Origin: Chitinophagaceae bacterium
Lineage (GTDB): Bacteria; Bacteroidota; Bacteroidia; Chitinophagales; Chitinophagaceae
Assembly (NCBI GenBank): GCA_016722465.1
Contig: JADKJC010000001.1
Span: forward strand, 310,001-374,000
Direction: 5' to 3'
Length of the DNA: 64,000 nucleotides
The position numbers and the translations under genes are program-made. The notes beneath the pieces were generated by a model. It saw only the letters and a list, made by a program, of their open reading frames with translations. It made no database searches and was not told where the DNA came from. How positions within the stretch are numbered: the first letter of the stretch is position 1; every line of letters begins with the position of its first letter. Of the stretch, positions 16,946-28,092 are shown piece by piece.

Positions 16946-18313
16946 TCAAATAGCTTTACTAAACCTTGGATTAGCCGTTTCCTTTTGATTGCGGATGAGC
17001 TGCAGGTCAAATGCCTTACAGATATTCCTGATGAAATGAGCACCGAGTTCTGTTACCTGTAAAGTTTCTTCATTCCAGGTGATCAATGCATCTTCTTCCA
17101 GGCTTTTCAATTCCGGAAAACTGAACTCCCGCAACAGAGGCAAATGCTCAGGGTTGAATTTGGTAATGCCCCTGCAACTGATATCTAAAATATATTTTTT
17201 GAATGCCACATCTTCATCACTTAAAAAATACCCACGCACTACTGGTATCTCATTTTTTTTGATGGCTGCATAATAATCATGAATGGTCTTTACATTCTGT
17301 GCATAAGCAACGCTGGCATCACTGATGCTGGATACACCAAGGCCAATCAACAATTTTGTTTGCTGTGTGGTATAGCCCATAAAATTGCGGTGCAACCTTC
17401 CCTCCTGCTTGGCAGTGTACATATCACCGGTTGGCAATACAAAATGGTCCATGCCTGCATCAATGTATCCATGTTCTGCAAACAATGTTTTGCCTAATTG
17501 GTACAACTTCATTTTTAAATCGGTTGATGGCAGATCGTTCTCATCAAAGAGGCGCTGGCCACGGCTGGTCCAGGGCACATGAGCATAGCTGTAAAAGGCG
17601 ATGCGGTCGGGTTTCATCTCGATGCATTGCAGGATGGTTCTTGTTAAACTTTCTTCTGTTTGCAATGGCAGGCCATAGATCAAATCAAAATTAACAGAAT
17701 GAAAACCGATTGCTCTTGCTATATCTGTTGCAGTTTTTACATTTTCTACAGGCTGTATGCGATTGATGATACGCTGCACTTCCGGATCATTGTCCTGCAC
17801 GCCATAACTTACTCTCCTGAAACCCAGGTTATACAATGTTTGTAAATGTTCTTTTGTAGTATTGTTGGGATGGCCTTCAATACTGAACTCATGTTCGGGA
17901 TGTATTTTTGATTTGGTAAAAATGATCTCCAGTAATTTCTCCAGGTTCTCGGGTGAAAAGAAAGTTGGCGTACCACCGCCCAAATGCAATTCACGTATAA
18001 TGGGCGCTTCCTCCATCAGCTCAAGGTAGAGTTCCCATTCCCTTGCCAGTGCAGCCATGTATTCATGCTCCACGCTATGATTGGTAGTGATCTTTTTATT
18101 GCAGCCACAATATGTACAAAGTGATTCACAAAAAGGCAGGTGCAGGTAAAGGCTCACGCCATCCTTGCTGTTGCTTAATGCAAACTGTTCGCTGAATACT
18201 GTTTTCCATTGTGAAGCATCGATACCGTCTTTCCAGAAAGGTACTGTTGGATAACTGGTGTAGCGGGGAACCGGCACATTGTATTTATTGAGCAGCGTAG
18301 AAGGAATATTCAT
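16946..18313 (-). CDS. hemN: Oxygen-independent coproporphyrinogen III oxidase
   Basis: A radical-SAM enzyme that converts coproporphyrinogen III to protoporphyrinogen IX without oxygen. The 455 residues are the normal HemN length. The cluster cysteines C62, C66 and C69 are in HLPFCESLCTYCGC, followed by GGGTPTFFSPENLEKLL and the C-terminal HemN domain. It is transcribed opposite to hemH-hemJ. Together with HemF it should allow haem synthesis both with and without oxygen. Confidence 0.95.
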   Translation of the reverse strand: MNIPSTLLNKYNVPVPRYTSYPTVPFWKDGIDASQWKTVFSEQFALSNSKDGVSLYLHLPFCESLCTYCGCNKKITTNHSVEHEYMAALAREWELYLELMEEAPIIRELHLGGGTPTFFSPENLEKLLEIIFTKSKIHPEHEFSIEGHPNNTTKEHLQTLYNLGFRRVSYGVQDNDPEVQRIINRIQPVENVKTATDIARAIGFHSVNFDLIYGLPLQTEESLTRTILQCIEMKPDRIAFYSYAHVPWTSRGQRLFDENDLPSTDLKMKLYQLGKTLFAEHGYIDAGMDHFVLPTGDMYTAKQEGRLHRNFMGYTTQQTKLLIGLGVSSISDASVAYAQNVKTIHDYYAAIKKNEIPVVRGYFLSDEDVAFKKYILDISCRGITKFNPEHLPLLREFSFPELKSLEEDALITWNEETLQVTELGAHFIRNICKAFDLQLIRNQKETANPRFSKAI

Positions 18314-18536
18314 GTTACAAAATTAGCTTTTATCACAATGAAGCCGGCTGATGGAAGTCATTTTGAAAATTGACTGTTCTCAGGTTGCGGTGCCCTGCAC
18401 GTAATCATCATCCGAAGGAAAACTATAGGAATGCGATGACTGCCCTTAGAAGTGCAGTTAAATAGTTGAAACAAACCGGTGAATAAATCATGGCTGAACA
18501 CATATCTTAAAAATGTATATTTAAAGCTAAAAATCA

Positions 18537-20194
18537 ATGTTGAAGATGAAAAAAGCATGGCTACTTTTTATTACTGCAAGTATACTAACAAACATCAGCG
18601 TTGGACAATCTGTAGGCATCGGCACCAGCACACCCAGCGCTTCTGCACAGCTGGATATAAGCAGTACATCCAAAGGAATATTGGTTCCCAGGATGACGCA
18701 GGCACAACGAAACCTTATTGCTGCCCCGGCAAATGCATTGCTGGTTTACCAAACAGACAATACGCCCGGGTTTTATTATTACACCGGAACGGCATGGGCG
18801 GCCATTACCAACAGCGGTTCGCTTAACGGGTGGAACACTACCGGTAATGCAGGTACGAACAGTAATAACTTTATCGGGACAACGGATAATGCACCCATTC
18901 GCTTTAAACAAAACAATCAGCCGGCAGGTATTATTGATTCCGTTACTTCAAATGCAATGATCGGCTACGGCACAGGAAAATTCAACAGCGGTAATGGCAA
19001 TACTGCATTGGGCAATATGGCTCTCAACAGCAACCTAACAGGATACAGCAATGTAGCAGCAGGACTTAATGCGCTCTATTCAAATATATCCGGCCACAGC
19101 AATGTAGCCATCGGGCCCGGAGCCCAATACAACAATACAAACGTAAGTAATATTGTTGCCGTTGGCAGGCCTGCTTAATAACCGGCAATGTGGCTGTTGG
19201 TTCAAAAGCGCTTTATAACAATACAGCAGGTATTGGTAATACGGCCATGGGTTACCAGTCTTTATACTCCAATATCAGCAACAATTTTAATTCTGCGTAT
19301 GGCTATGCTGCATTGGCCAATAACAATGCAGGTAACAGCAACTAGCAATTGGAGTAAAGCATTATTCCTAATGCAACAGGCAGTAATCTTGTAGCTATGG
19401 CGTAGTGCATTAATGAAAAATAATGGTAGTAATGCGAATACAGCAGTTGGTTCAAAGGCATTAGTAAATAATACTTCGGGATACTCCAACACAGCAGTTG
19501 GGTGGCATGCTTTGTCAGAAAACATCGATGGATATGAAAATAATGCCTTTGGCTCGCTGGCTTTACTTGACAATTCCACAGGATACGACAACTCGGCATT
19601 TGGCTTCACCCTTTATGGCATAACACCACAGGATACAATAATCATGGGCAACTACGCTTTATCAGCTAACACCGAAGGTTTCAACAACACGGCCCATGGA
19701 GTAGCTTCATTGAACAGCAATAGTACAGGGTTCAGTAATACGGCCCTGGGTACATTCGCTATGAATAACAACAACACAGGCTATTTAAATACAGCAACCG
19801 GCGATAGTTCAATGTACAGCAATACTACCGGGGTATATAATACTGCCAACGGCTATGCAAGCCTTTCAGGAAATACCATCGGCACCCGTAACACCGCCAT
19901 GGGCATTAATGCCATGAATGGGAATGTAGATGGCATTGGCAATACAGGCATTGGCACCAATGCACTGGTAACAAATGTCAATGGTGATAATAACACGCCT
20001 GGCCGACAGGCATGGCTTCACAATTTACCACGCCAGCTGGTTAGCCATCGAAACGCCAGCAACAAAGTGGGGCGTCTGTGGGGCGGCAAAGCGCCCCGGT
20101 GGGTCGCCGGCCCGGTAAAAGCCGTACAGGACCACAGGCAACAATTGAAGCGCTTAAAAAAAGGATTGAAATGCTGGAAGGGAAAAAGCAATAG
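18537..20194 (+). pseudogene. Frame-disrupted surface protein with YadA-head-like NTALG repeats
   Basis: A signal peptide (MKKAWLLFITASILTNISVG) is followed by VGIGTSTPSASAQLDISS and ILVPRMTQAQRN, common at the start of Bacteroidota tail-fibre-like proteins. Then comes a long array of roughly 23-residue units of the form NTALGxxAL...NTTGxxNTA. The frame breaks near 19172 and 19330-19420, and again near 19990, after which a coiled-coil end (ATIEALKKRIEMLEGKKQ) is found in another frame with its stop at 20192-20194. The intramolecular chaperone (S74) domain usually found here is not recognisable. The cause is either sequence error or real decay. Confidence 0.7.
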
Positions 20195-20199
20195 TATAA

Positions 20200-21876
20200 T
20201 TACACCAGCTGCCGCCGCATCACAAAATCACCAAAGCGTTCTTTGCTGTAACGTTCATTCTTATATAAAGCAAACAACCCATCGAGTGTGGTAAGTATGC
20301 TTGCTTCGTCCAATGATTCTTTATAAATTTTATTCAACCGCTGCCCCTGGTGATCGCCACCAATGTGCAGGTTGTACAAACCCGGTGCCGTGCCTACAAA
20401 ACCGATCTCAGCTGCATAAGGCCTTGCACAGCCATTAGGGCAGCCCGTCATTCTGAGGATGATATTTTCATTGTCCAACCCATACTTTGTAAGCAATGGT
20501 TTGATCTTACCCAGCAGTGTGGGAATATAACGTTGTGCTTCTGCCAACGCCAGCGGACAAGTAGGCAGCGCCACACAGGCAATGGAATTTTTCCTGATCA
20601 AAGAAGTGGCTTCTGTCTGTGCCGAAATTTTAAATGCATCCAATATTGTTTGTATGGCAGCTTTATCTTCTTCTTTCACATCTGCAATGATCACATTCTG
20701 GCTGGCAGTGAAAAGAAAACTGGTGAGCCCTGTTTTTGCCACTTCAAGCAACGCCGTTTTCAATGCCGTTTTCTCATCATCCAGTACACGGCCGTTTTCA
20801 GCATATGCAGTATAATACCACAATTTATTTTCTCCCTGGTGCCAGCCATAATAATCGCCTCTATCAGTGAATTCAAATGGCTTGATCGCCTGCAAGGGGA
20901 AGCCGCAACGTTTCTCTACTTCCGCTTTAAAATTATCAACCCCCATATTGTCAACCGTATATTTCAACCTCGCCAGTTTTCTGTCACTTCGGTTTCCATA
21001 ATCCCGTTGTGTAGTCACTACTTCATACACCACATCCAGTACATTTTCCTTGCTGACAAAACCAATTACCGTTCCCAGCCTTGCATAAGTTGCTGCATTA
21101 CCATGGGTGGTTGACAATCCGCCACCCACTGCAATATTAAATCCGAGCAATTGATTGTTTTCAATGATAGCAACCAGGCCAAGGTCATTGGTAAAAACAT
21201 CACTATCGTTATTGGGCGGAATGGCAATACCGATCTTAAATTTCCTTGGCAGGTACCTGTCCTGGTACAATGGGTCTTCCTCTTCTTTTTTATCAACGAT
21301 CTTTTCTTCATCCAGCCATATCTCGTAGTAAGCTTTTGTCTTCGGCATCAGCAGTTCACTGATCTTATTGGCATAAGAAAATACTTCTGCATGAATCGCT
21401 GATTGTTTTGGATGCGATGCACAAGTAACATTCCTGTTGATATCTCCGCAGGTAGCAATGGAATCTAATTTGGCAGCATTGAATGCCTGTATGGTTGGTT
21501 TGATATCAGATTTTACAATGCCATGCAACTGTACGGTTTGCCTCGTAGTTATTTTTATGACACCTGTCGAATGTTCATTCGCCACTTCATTCAGGTCGAT
21601 CCAGTTTTGTGCCGACAATGCCCCACCCGGCAAACGCAGGCGGATCATATAACTGTACAAACGCTCTAATTTCTTTTCGGCTCTTTCTTCTCTCCTGTCA
21701 CGATCATCCTGCATATACATACCATGGAATTTGATCACCGCCTGGTCATCCTCACGGATCGCCCCTGTGATCTCATCCTGCAAACTTTCTTTGATGCTGC
21801 CCCGTAAACCATCACTCGCCGTTTTTACTTTTTCAATGGCCGATAATGGCTGTGGCTTTTTATTTTGTTCTGACAT
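20200..21876 (-). CDS. cysI: Sulfite reductase, siroheme/iron-sulfur (beta) subunit
   Basis: It reduces sulfite to sulfide with six electrons at a siroheme coupled to a [4Fe-4S] cluster. The preferred start at 21876 (MSEQNKKPQPLSAIEKVK) gives 558 residues; the upstream ten codons come from a repeat. The cluster cysteines lie in CVALPTCPLALAEAQR and RMTGCPNGCARPYAAE. Two ferredoxin-like halves with TRQTVQLHG and the siroheme-binding RNVTCASHPK-type block are present. It is the last gene after cobA and cysJ and the only gene of the sulfate locus with a fully clean frame. Confidence 0.95.
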   Translation of the reverse strand: MSEQNKKPQPLSAIEKVKTASDGLRGSIKESLQDEITGAIREDDQAVIKFHGMYMQDDRDRREERAEKKLERLYSYMIRLRLPGGALSAQNWIDLNEVANEHSTGVIKITTRQTVQLHGIVKSDIKPTIQAFNAAKLDSIATCGDINRNVTCASHPKQSAIHAEVFSYANKISELLMPKTKAYYEIWLDEEKIVDKKEEEDPLYQDRYLPRKFKIGIAIPPNNDSDVFTNDLGLVAIIENNQLLGFNIAVGGGLSTTHGNAATYARLGTVIGFVSKENVLDVVYEVVTTQRDYGNRSDRKLARLKYTVDNMGVDNFKAEVEKRCGFPLQAIKPFEFTDRGDYYGWHQGENKLWYYTAYAENGRVLDDEKTALKTALLEVAKTGLTSFLFTASQNVIIADVKEEDKAAIQTILDAFKISAQTEATSLIRKNSIACVALPTCPLALAEAQRYIPTLLGKIKPLLTKYGLDNENIILRMTGCPNGCARPYAAEIGFVGTAPGLYNLHIGGDHQGQRLNKIYKESLDEASILTTLDGLFALYKNERYSKERFGDFVMRRQLV

Positions 21877-21895
21877 TCGTAAATTGTTTTTTGCG

Positions 21896-21939
21896 ATGGG
21901 TTTCATCCACCGCTATTGATATTACGCCCCTCCGGGGCT
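21896..21939. repeat. Interspersed repeat, copy 1 (GGGTTTC...GCCCCTCCGGGGC)
   Basis: ATGGGTTTCATCCACCGCTA runs on to a GC hairpin (GCCCCTCCGGGGC). A second copy is at 25695-25738. It overlaps the false upstream extension of the cysI frame. Similar hairpin-ending intergenic repeats are common in Bacteroidota. Confidence 0.6.
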
Positions 21940-22041
21940 CGGGGTATATTTAAGATTCCAGTTTTTCATTTGGTCTCTAGTTAATGGTAACTCCCACACT
22001 TTGCTGTTCAGCTAACACTTCAAACTATTGAACTCTTCTTA

Positions 22042-22062
22042 AGCCCCTCCTTTGGAGGGGCT
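22042..22062 (-). terminator. GC-rich hairpin downstream of cysJ
   Basis: AGCCCCTCC, TTT, GGAGGGGCT is a perfect nine-base stem with a three-base loop, 12 bases past the cysJ stop codon. No T-tract follows, so it may be a repeat or an RNA-stabilising hairpin between cysJ and cysI instead of a true terminator. Confidence 0.45.
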
Positions 22063-22073
22063 GGGGGAGGCCA

Positions 22074-23766
22074 TTAATACACATCTTTCTCATACCTGCC
22101 TTCCTTCTCCATTTCTTCCAAATAGTGCATTGCCTGTTCCGCAGTTTTATTTCCCTGCTGCTGTATGATATGCAGCAATGCTTTTTCTACATCATGGCTC
22201 ATCGGTTCTTTTTTACCACATACAAAAAACGATGCACCGTCTTCCAGCCATTGATATATTGCTGGAGCATTTTCCAGCATCTTATGCTGCACATATATCT
22301 TCTCCTGCTGATCTCTCGAAAAAGCCAGGCTCACGTTGGTCAGTACCCCGGTTTCATACCAGTTCTGAATTTCTGTCTGATATAAAAAATCAGTGGTAAA
22401 TTTCTGCTCACCAAAGAACAGCCAGTTCCTGCCCCTGGCACCTGTAGCATCCCTTTCTGCAAGGAAGGAACGGAATGCAGCAATGCCCGTACCCGGGCCA
22501 ACCATAATGATATCTTTATTCTCTGCCGGCAACCTGAAACGTTTGTTGGGTTGTACAAAAAAGGTTTGTTGTTTTCCCGTTTTAAACTGGCGCAGGTAAT
22601 CCGAGCAAAGGCCAATCAGTCTTTTTCCTTCTGATTCATACACATCTTTCACAACCAAAATATGTACTTCGCCTTCATGTGCTGTTGGTGAAGATGCGAT
22701 GGTGTACAACCTTGGTGAGATCGCATTTAATCCCACCAGAATCTCTTCAAACTGTGCTACATTCTTTACAGGATATTTTTTTAATAACTCCAGTAAGTCT
22801 GCACGGCCGGCAGGTATTGTATGGCCTGTTGCAGTTGAATAGTGCTGTACCAATCGTTCAGTTAAATAAACAATGTTGATCTTTCTTTTCAGCAATTCAT
22901 ACACGGTTATTCTTTCCTTCTTGTATTCAATAGATTTATTGCCATCCGCATTCACTACCTGTATAATATCAGTCACCACCTGCGAATCATTCTCCGGAAC
23001 GATCCCTATTGAATCGCCACACTGGTATTCCAGGTTTTCTGCCACCAGTTCAACGTGAAAGGTTTCCTTGTTGGAACCACGGTCATTCAGATTGATATGT
23101 GTAAGCACCGTACCGGTATAAGATTGCTTGCCTGCTTTTTAGCAACAGGCGCCGCAGTTACTGATGAAGTAGCAACATCTTTTGTAAGCGTTAATTTTTT
23201 TGAGCACGGTACTAAACCAGGGCATTGGCATCATCATCATAGTCCACATCACATTTTTGTATGGGTGCAATCCGCTCCCACCCAGTTTATTCAGCTGCTC
23301 ATCCACTTCTTCCCCTGTTTTGCAAAACAAAGGATAGGAAGTGTCGCCCAATGCCAGTACACTGTATTTGAGTTTTTCCAGCTTAAATCCATTGTTATGA
23401 ATATGGTCGTAGAATTTCTTTGCTGCTATCGGCGGCTCTCCTTCACCGTGAGTACTAACAACCGCCAGTAAATATTCTTCCCTTTGCCAGGTCGGTAAGG
23501 CGGTACTGGTCCATGCCAATTACTTTGGCATGAATGCGGTTTTGTTTTGCCTTTGCAGCAAAATCAGTTGCCAGTCTTTTTGAATTGCCGGTTTCGGTGC
23601 CATACACAATGGTGATCTTACTCACTGCAGCGCTTGCCGCTTCAACCTGTTTGCCAGTATTATTTTGCAGCACCCCATTCAAATACCCATTCATCCAGAT
23701 CAGTTCTTCTTTTGAAGCACTGTTGATCAGGTCGAGTAAAATTTTGAATTTGTTTTCCCCCAGCAT
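22074..23766 (-). pseudogene. cysJ: Sulfite reductase flavoprotein (CysJ-type), frame-disrupted
   Basis: This diflavin reductase passes electrons from NADPH through FAD and FMN to CysI. From the start MLGENKFKILLDLINSASKE the flavodoxin domain begins (ITIVYGTETGNSKRLATDFA), continues in a second frame (EEYLLAVVSTHGEGEPP, LALGDTSYPLF), then ERIAPIQKCDVDYDDDANALV in a third. The FAD/NADPH part is one clean 344-codon frame (22074-23108) with SPRLYTIASSP, GPGTGIAAFRSF and the C-terminal DVY. Breaks are near 23490 (one extra G in a GGG run), 23280, 23190 and 23125. Because every piece is conserved, sequence error is likely. It lies between cobA and cysI. Confidence 0.85.
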
Positions 23767-23789
23767 TGATTCTTTCTTTAAAAATGTAA

Positions 23790-24621
23790 TTATTTATGTT
23801 GGTTGTTGATGGATGCATTCACCGTTTCATTGATCAGCTGCTCAAACTGTACATCTTCCATTGGTTTGAAATATTCGCCGCTCAAAGGCGTTTTTCATGC
23901 AGCGCCACTACCCTGCCGATCATTACCAGCGTAGGCGAAGCAAATGTCTTTCCGGAAAGCATTGCCGCATATTCATCCAGGTCACAAACATGTACCTGCT
24001 GCATTGGAGTAGTGGCCTGCTCTATCACTGCCAGTAATTTATCACTGGCAATTTCATTCTTCAATAAATTTTCCACCACGCCATCCAGTGTTTCAGACGA
24101 CATATAAAAAACCAACGTATCATCTGTTTGTGCCAGCTCTTTCCAGTAGGCAGCTGTTACTACATCACTTTTATAAAGTAAGTAACCGCACGGCAGGAAT
24201 AACCTCTTGCGGTTAATGGAATACCGTATAAGCTGCCGCACCATTGCTGCAGAAACGCCGGAATTATTTCATAAGGAATATTATGAGCCACTACTGCTTC
24301 CAGTTCATCCAGTACATTGGAGAACAGCGACACATCGCCTCCTTTCAAACGCACTACCAGCTTTCCTTCCAGGGCAAACTGCACAATCAGTTCATTGATA
24401 CTTTTCTGTGGTGTACTAAATCCGCCTGCATTGCTTGCCTACATAAATGATTTCTGCATTGGCATTTACATGTGCCCGGAGTATCTCTTTGCTCACCAGC
24501 CTGTCAGTTAACACAACATCCGCCTGGTGCAGGTAACGAACAGCTTTCAACGTGATGAGTTCGGGGTCACCGCAACCGGCACCCGCCAATATCACTTTCC
24601 TATTTGTTGTTTTCCCTGCAT
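23790..24621 (-). pseudogene. cobA: Uroporphyrinogen-III C-methyltransferase (SUMT), frame-disrupted
   Basis: It methylates uroporphyrinogen III twice to give precorrin-2, the precursor for the dehydrogenase encoded at 134-1660. The N-terminal block [19 protein letters not shown] (the usual family proline is a cysteine here) and RLKGGDVSLFSNVLDELEA are in different frames, as are GIPLTARGYS and LVFYMSSETLDGVVENL. The true end (EDVQFEQLINETVNASIN) lies in yet another frame with its stop at 23790. The start codon is uncertain because an indel lies near the N-terminus; ATG at 24621 is used. An operator-like palindrome is directly upstream. Confidence 0.82.
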
Positions 24622-24626
24622 CATAA

Positions 24627-24644
24627 GTCTACTTTTTAGTAGAA
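24627..24644 (-). promoter_or_regulatory. Operator-like palindrome, sulfur regulon site B
   Basis: TCTACT, TTTT, AGTAGA (24628-24643) is a perfect inverted repeat flanked by AAG and ATAAA. It lies within about 25 bases of the cobA start and resembles sites A and D. It could repress the cobA-cysJ-cysI unit. Confidence 0.45.
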
Positions 24645-24691
24645 TAAATTATTAGAAAAAAAGGCAGCATGATGAGTGCCACCTGTTTTAT

Positions 24692-25599
<908 letters not shown>

Positions 25600-25694
25600 G
25601 ATGTATATTTTTATTTTTTGTAATCGTCATTTGTTCGCTGCGCAACTTCATTGGCGTCTCACTCTTGTACTATATTTCTCTATTCATCTTTTAC

Positions 25695-25738
25695 AATGGG
25701 TTTCACCCATTGCTACCAATCTGCCGCCCTCCAGGGCT
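25695..25738. repeat. Interspersed repeat, copy 2 (GGGTTTC...GCCCTCCAGGGC)
   Basis: AATGGGTTTCACCCATTGCTA runs on to GCCGCCCTCCAGGGCT, aligning over its length with the copy at 21896-21939. It lies in the gap between cysE and cysK, where no gene is seen. Confidence 0.6.
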
Positions 25739-25832
25739 GTGCGTATCAAACTTCATAGCTGTTTCATACTCAGCAAAAGCCTGTTCCAAAAAGGCTAAAT
25801 CATATTCACCTATCAATCATAAAAATCTCCGT

Positions 25833-26666
25833 CTATATCACAAAATTCAGTACATCCGGCAACGGGTTTTTATCCCTGATAGATACTTCACTTTTATGAT
25901 ACACGATTGAACTGGGTAATACACTGTTCGTGAGCCAGACATTACCACCAATCACACTGTCTTTGCCAATCACTGTATCGCCACCCAATATGGTAGCGCC
26001 TGAATAGATCACCACATTGTCCTCAATGGTTGGGTGCCGTTTTGATTTTGCCTCGCCTTTGTTCACACTCAATGCGCCCATGTAACGCCCTGGTATTTTT
26101 ACATTGTTACCGATCACCGTTGTTTCACCAATCACAATGCCGGTACCATGATCAATAAAAAACGATTCGCCAATTTTAGCGCCGGGATGAATATCAATAC
26201 CCGTTTTACCATGTGCATATTCTGCAAATACCCTTGGTAAAATTTTAACTCCTGGTCCCACAACTGGTGTGAGAAACGGTATACTGCTGTTGCGTAAAAA
26301 GGGATATGCTACCAGTACTTCTTCTATTGATTCTGCCGCCGGGTCAAACTGAATAATGGCAGCAGCATCTTTCAACAACGCATCATATATCTCGGGCACT
26401 TCATCAAAAAATCTATTAGTTATCTCCTGCGTTTTATTACCATCACCTACCACATCATATATCAATGTTGACAAATGACTTTTGTAAGACTCAAGCTCCT
26501 TCGACAATTCGTATTCAGATAATTTCTTTTGACGCTCCGGTATAAACAGGAATTCAAAAAAACCATCAATGAATTCTGATGCCAATGCTTTATCAGGGAA
26601 GGTCTTACTCGACTTCTGGTGCTGCTGGTATAATCTGTTGATAAATCTTTGGACATTGTTTCGCAA
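25833..26666 (-). CDS. cysE: Serine O-acetyltransferase (hexapeptide-repeat type), with an internal compensated frameshift
   Basis: It transfers acetyl from acetyl-CoA to serine, giving the substrate for CysK. The sequence is 277 residues: a helical N-terminal half and a left-handed beta-helix with hexapeptide repeats (GIDIHPGAKIGESFFIDHGTGIVIGETTVIG). The frame is open throughout, but residues 122-139 (FLRNSSIPFLTPVVGPGV) do not fit the family. The same bases read in another frame give YATAVYRFSHQLWDQ, the expected helix. A pair of opposite indels around 26250-26303 therefore changes about 18 residues. It lies between cysN and cysK. Confidence 0.88.
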   Translation of the reverse strand: MRNNVQRFINRLYQQHQKSSKTFPDKALASEFIDGFFEFLFIPERQKKLSEYELSKELESYKSHLSTLIYDVVGDGNKTQEITNRFFDEVPEIYDALLKDAAAIIQFDPAAESIEEVLVAYPFLRNSSIPFLTPVVGPGVKILPRVFAEYAHGKTGIDIHPGAKIGESFFIDHGTGIVIGETTVIGNNVKIPGRYMGALSVNKGEAKSKRHPTIEDNVVIYSGATILGGDTVIGKDSVIGGNVWLTNSVLPSSIVYHKSEVSIRDKNPLPDVLNFVI

Positions 26667-26692
26667 TTTTACTTTAATGCTGTTATTTTATT

Positions 26693-26793
26693 TTAGTGAA
26701 TGGTCAATTGTGAATCGTCAATAGTAATTAACAAAATAAGTGCTACCATGGATTTGATTACAGTGAGTCCCCATTGACCATTCACGATTATGC
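26693..26793. repeat. GTGAAT-type palindromic element between cysN and cysE
   Basis: The left arm at 26693-26728 (gtgaatggtcaattgtgaat and onward) and right arm at 26767-26793 (ccccattgaccattcacgat) are inverted. The cysN stop codon lies in the right arm. With about 100 bases total it is close in size to the copy inside hemC. Confidence 0.7.
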
Positions 26794-28017
26794 TATCATA
26801 CAGGCCCCTACCGTTACATTACTCGTTTCATCAATCAGTATCGCCCCGCCATTTACCCTCATATTTTTATGTGAATCCAAAAAAGGGTATCGGTGATGCC
26901 GTGTTTATAGTCCTCTTACCACATCATTCAGCAAAGCCTGCTCCGGTGCCGGCTCCTGCTCCAGTGAATTTCGTTTTAATTTGTAAGCGATCTCTTTGAT
27001 CACTGCTTTTACTACGGCTGTTGATCTGCAATAAATATTTACTTCCTGCCGCCAATGGTTTGTTACCCATCCAGCACAACAAAGCTTCCACTTCATTTTC
27101 CACTACTGGCTGGTTGTTACTGTGTACGATCATCTCCCCTACTGATGTCAATATCATCTGCCAGGTGAAGCACTACGCTTTGCGTGCAAATGCTTCTTCT
27201 ACTTCTTTAGCACCAACTTCAATTACACTTACGGTACTGGTTGCCCGGAAGGCAATACAGCTACCTATGGCCCCTTTTATACACACCGCTGATGATCTTG
27301 CCTGCATAGCCACGGTAATCGTGGAGTTCTTCTGTTTGCGGGCGGATCACATACCGCACCGGGAATCTTGCATCTGTTAAAATTAATATCATCGGCAACC
27401 TCTACGTTCTCTAAAATATGCAATAGTGATTCGCCCTCATACCATAGAAAGCTATCCGACTTCTCTACAATATTATCGCCGTTGATGGCACTGATCGGGA
27501 TATAAGTGATGTCTTTCAGTCCCAGCTTTGCGGCTACTTCAGCAAATCAATCACAATATTACTGTATACATCCTGCGAATTATCCAACAGGTCCATCTTA
27601 TTGATTGCAACTACAGCCATGCGGAATATTGAGTAGTGATGCAATGATGGAATGCCTTCTTGTTTGCTCCACTACACATGACGGGCATCTATCAAAAATA
27701 ATACCGAGGTCTGCATTGAAGCCCGGTTACCATGTTACGTGTATTGAATGACTCGAGTGCATCTGCAATAATGAACTTGCGCTTTGGTGTGCTGAAATAT
27801 TTATAGCCACATCAATCGTAATGCCCTGCGCTCTTTCAGCTCTTAAACCATCGTTAACAATGCCAGGTCAATCTCGCCATCCTCCCTGTTCTTTGTTTGT
27901 TTTCTATAGCAGCAATTGATCGATCATGATAGACTTGCTGTCGTACAACAAACGGCCAATCAAAGTACTTTTACCATCATCAACACTGCCTGCGGTTATA
28001 AATCTCAATAAGTCCAT
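26788..28017 (-). pseudogene. cysN: Sulfate adenylyltransferase large (GTPase) subunit, frame-disrupted
   Basis: The GTPase subunit that drives APS formation by CysD. The start [20 protein letters not shown] holds the P-loop (GSVDDGKST) and is followed by [16 protein letters not shown] before the first break. Later conserved pieces appear in changing frames: ADDIN, TEELHDYRGYAGKIISG, VSVIEVGAKEVEEAFA, LADDIDISRGEMI and the end GGAILIDETSNVTVGACMIA with its stop at 26788-26790. It is broken more densely than any other gene in the window. The total length of about 1.23 kb fits a CysN without a fused APS kinase domain. Confidence 0.82.
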
Positions 28018-28023
28018 TTTATT

Positions 28024-28089
28024 ATTTTAAATTTTGAATTTTAATTTTAAATGACACTCAATTCAACATTTAAAATTCAACATTTAACA
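28024..28089. repeat. GAATTTTAAATG-type palindromic repeat between cysD and cysN
   Basis: The left arm (taaattttgaattttaattt) and right arm (attcaacatttaaaattcaa) are inverted around a short centre. The element begins six bases from the cysN start codon and ends three bases from the corrected cysD stop, the same gene-to-gene fit seen for the other palindromic repeats. Confidence 0.55.
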
Positions 28090-28092
28090 TAG

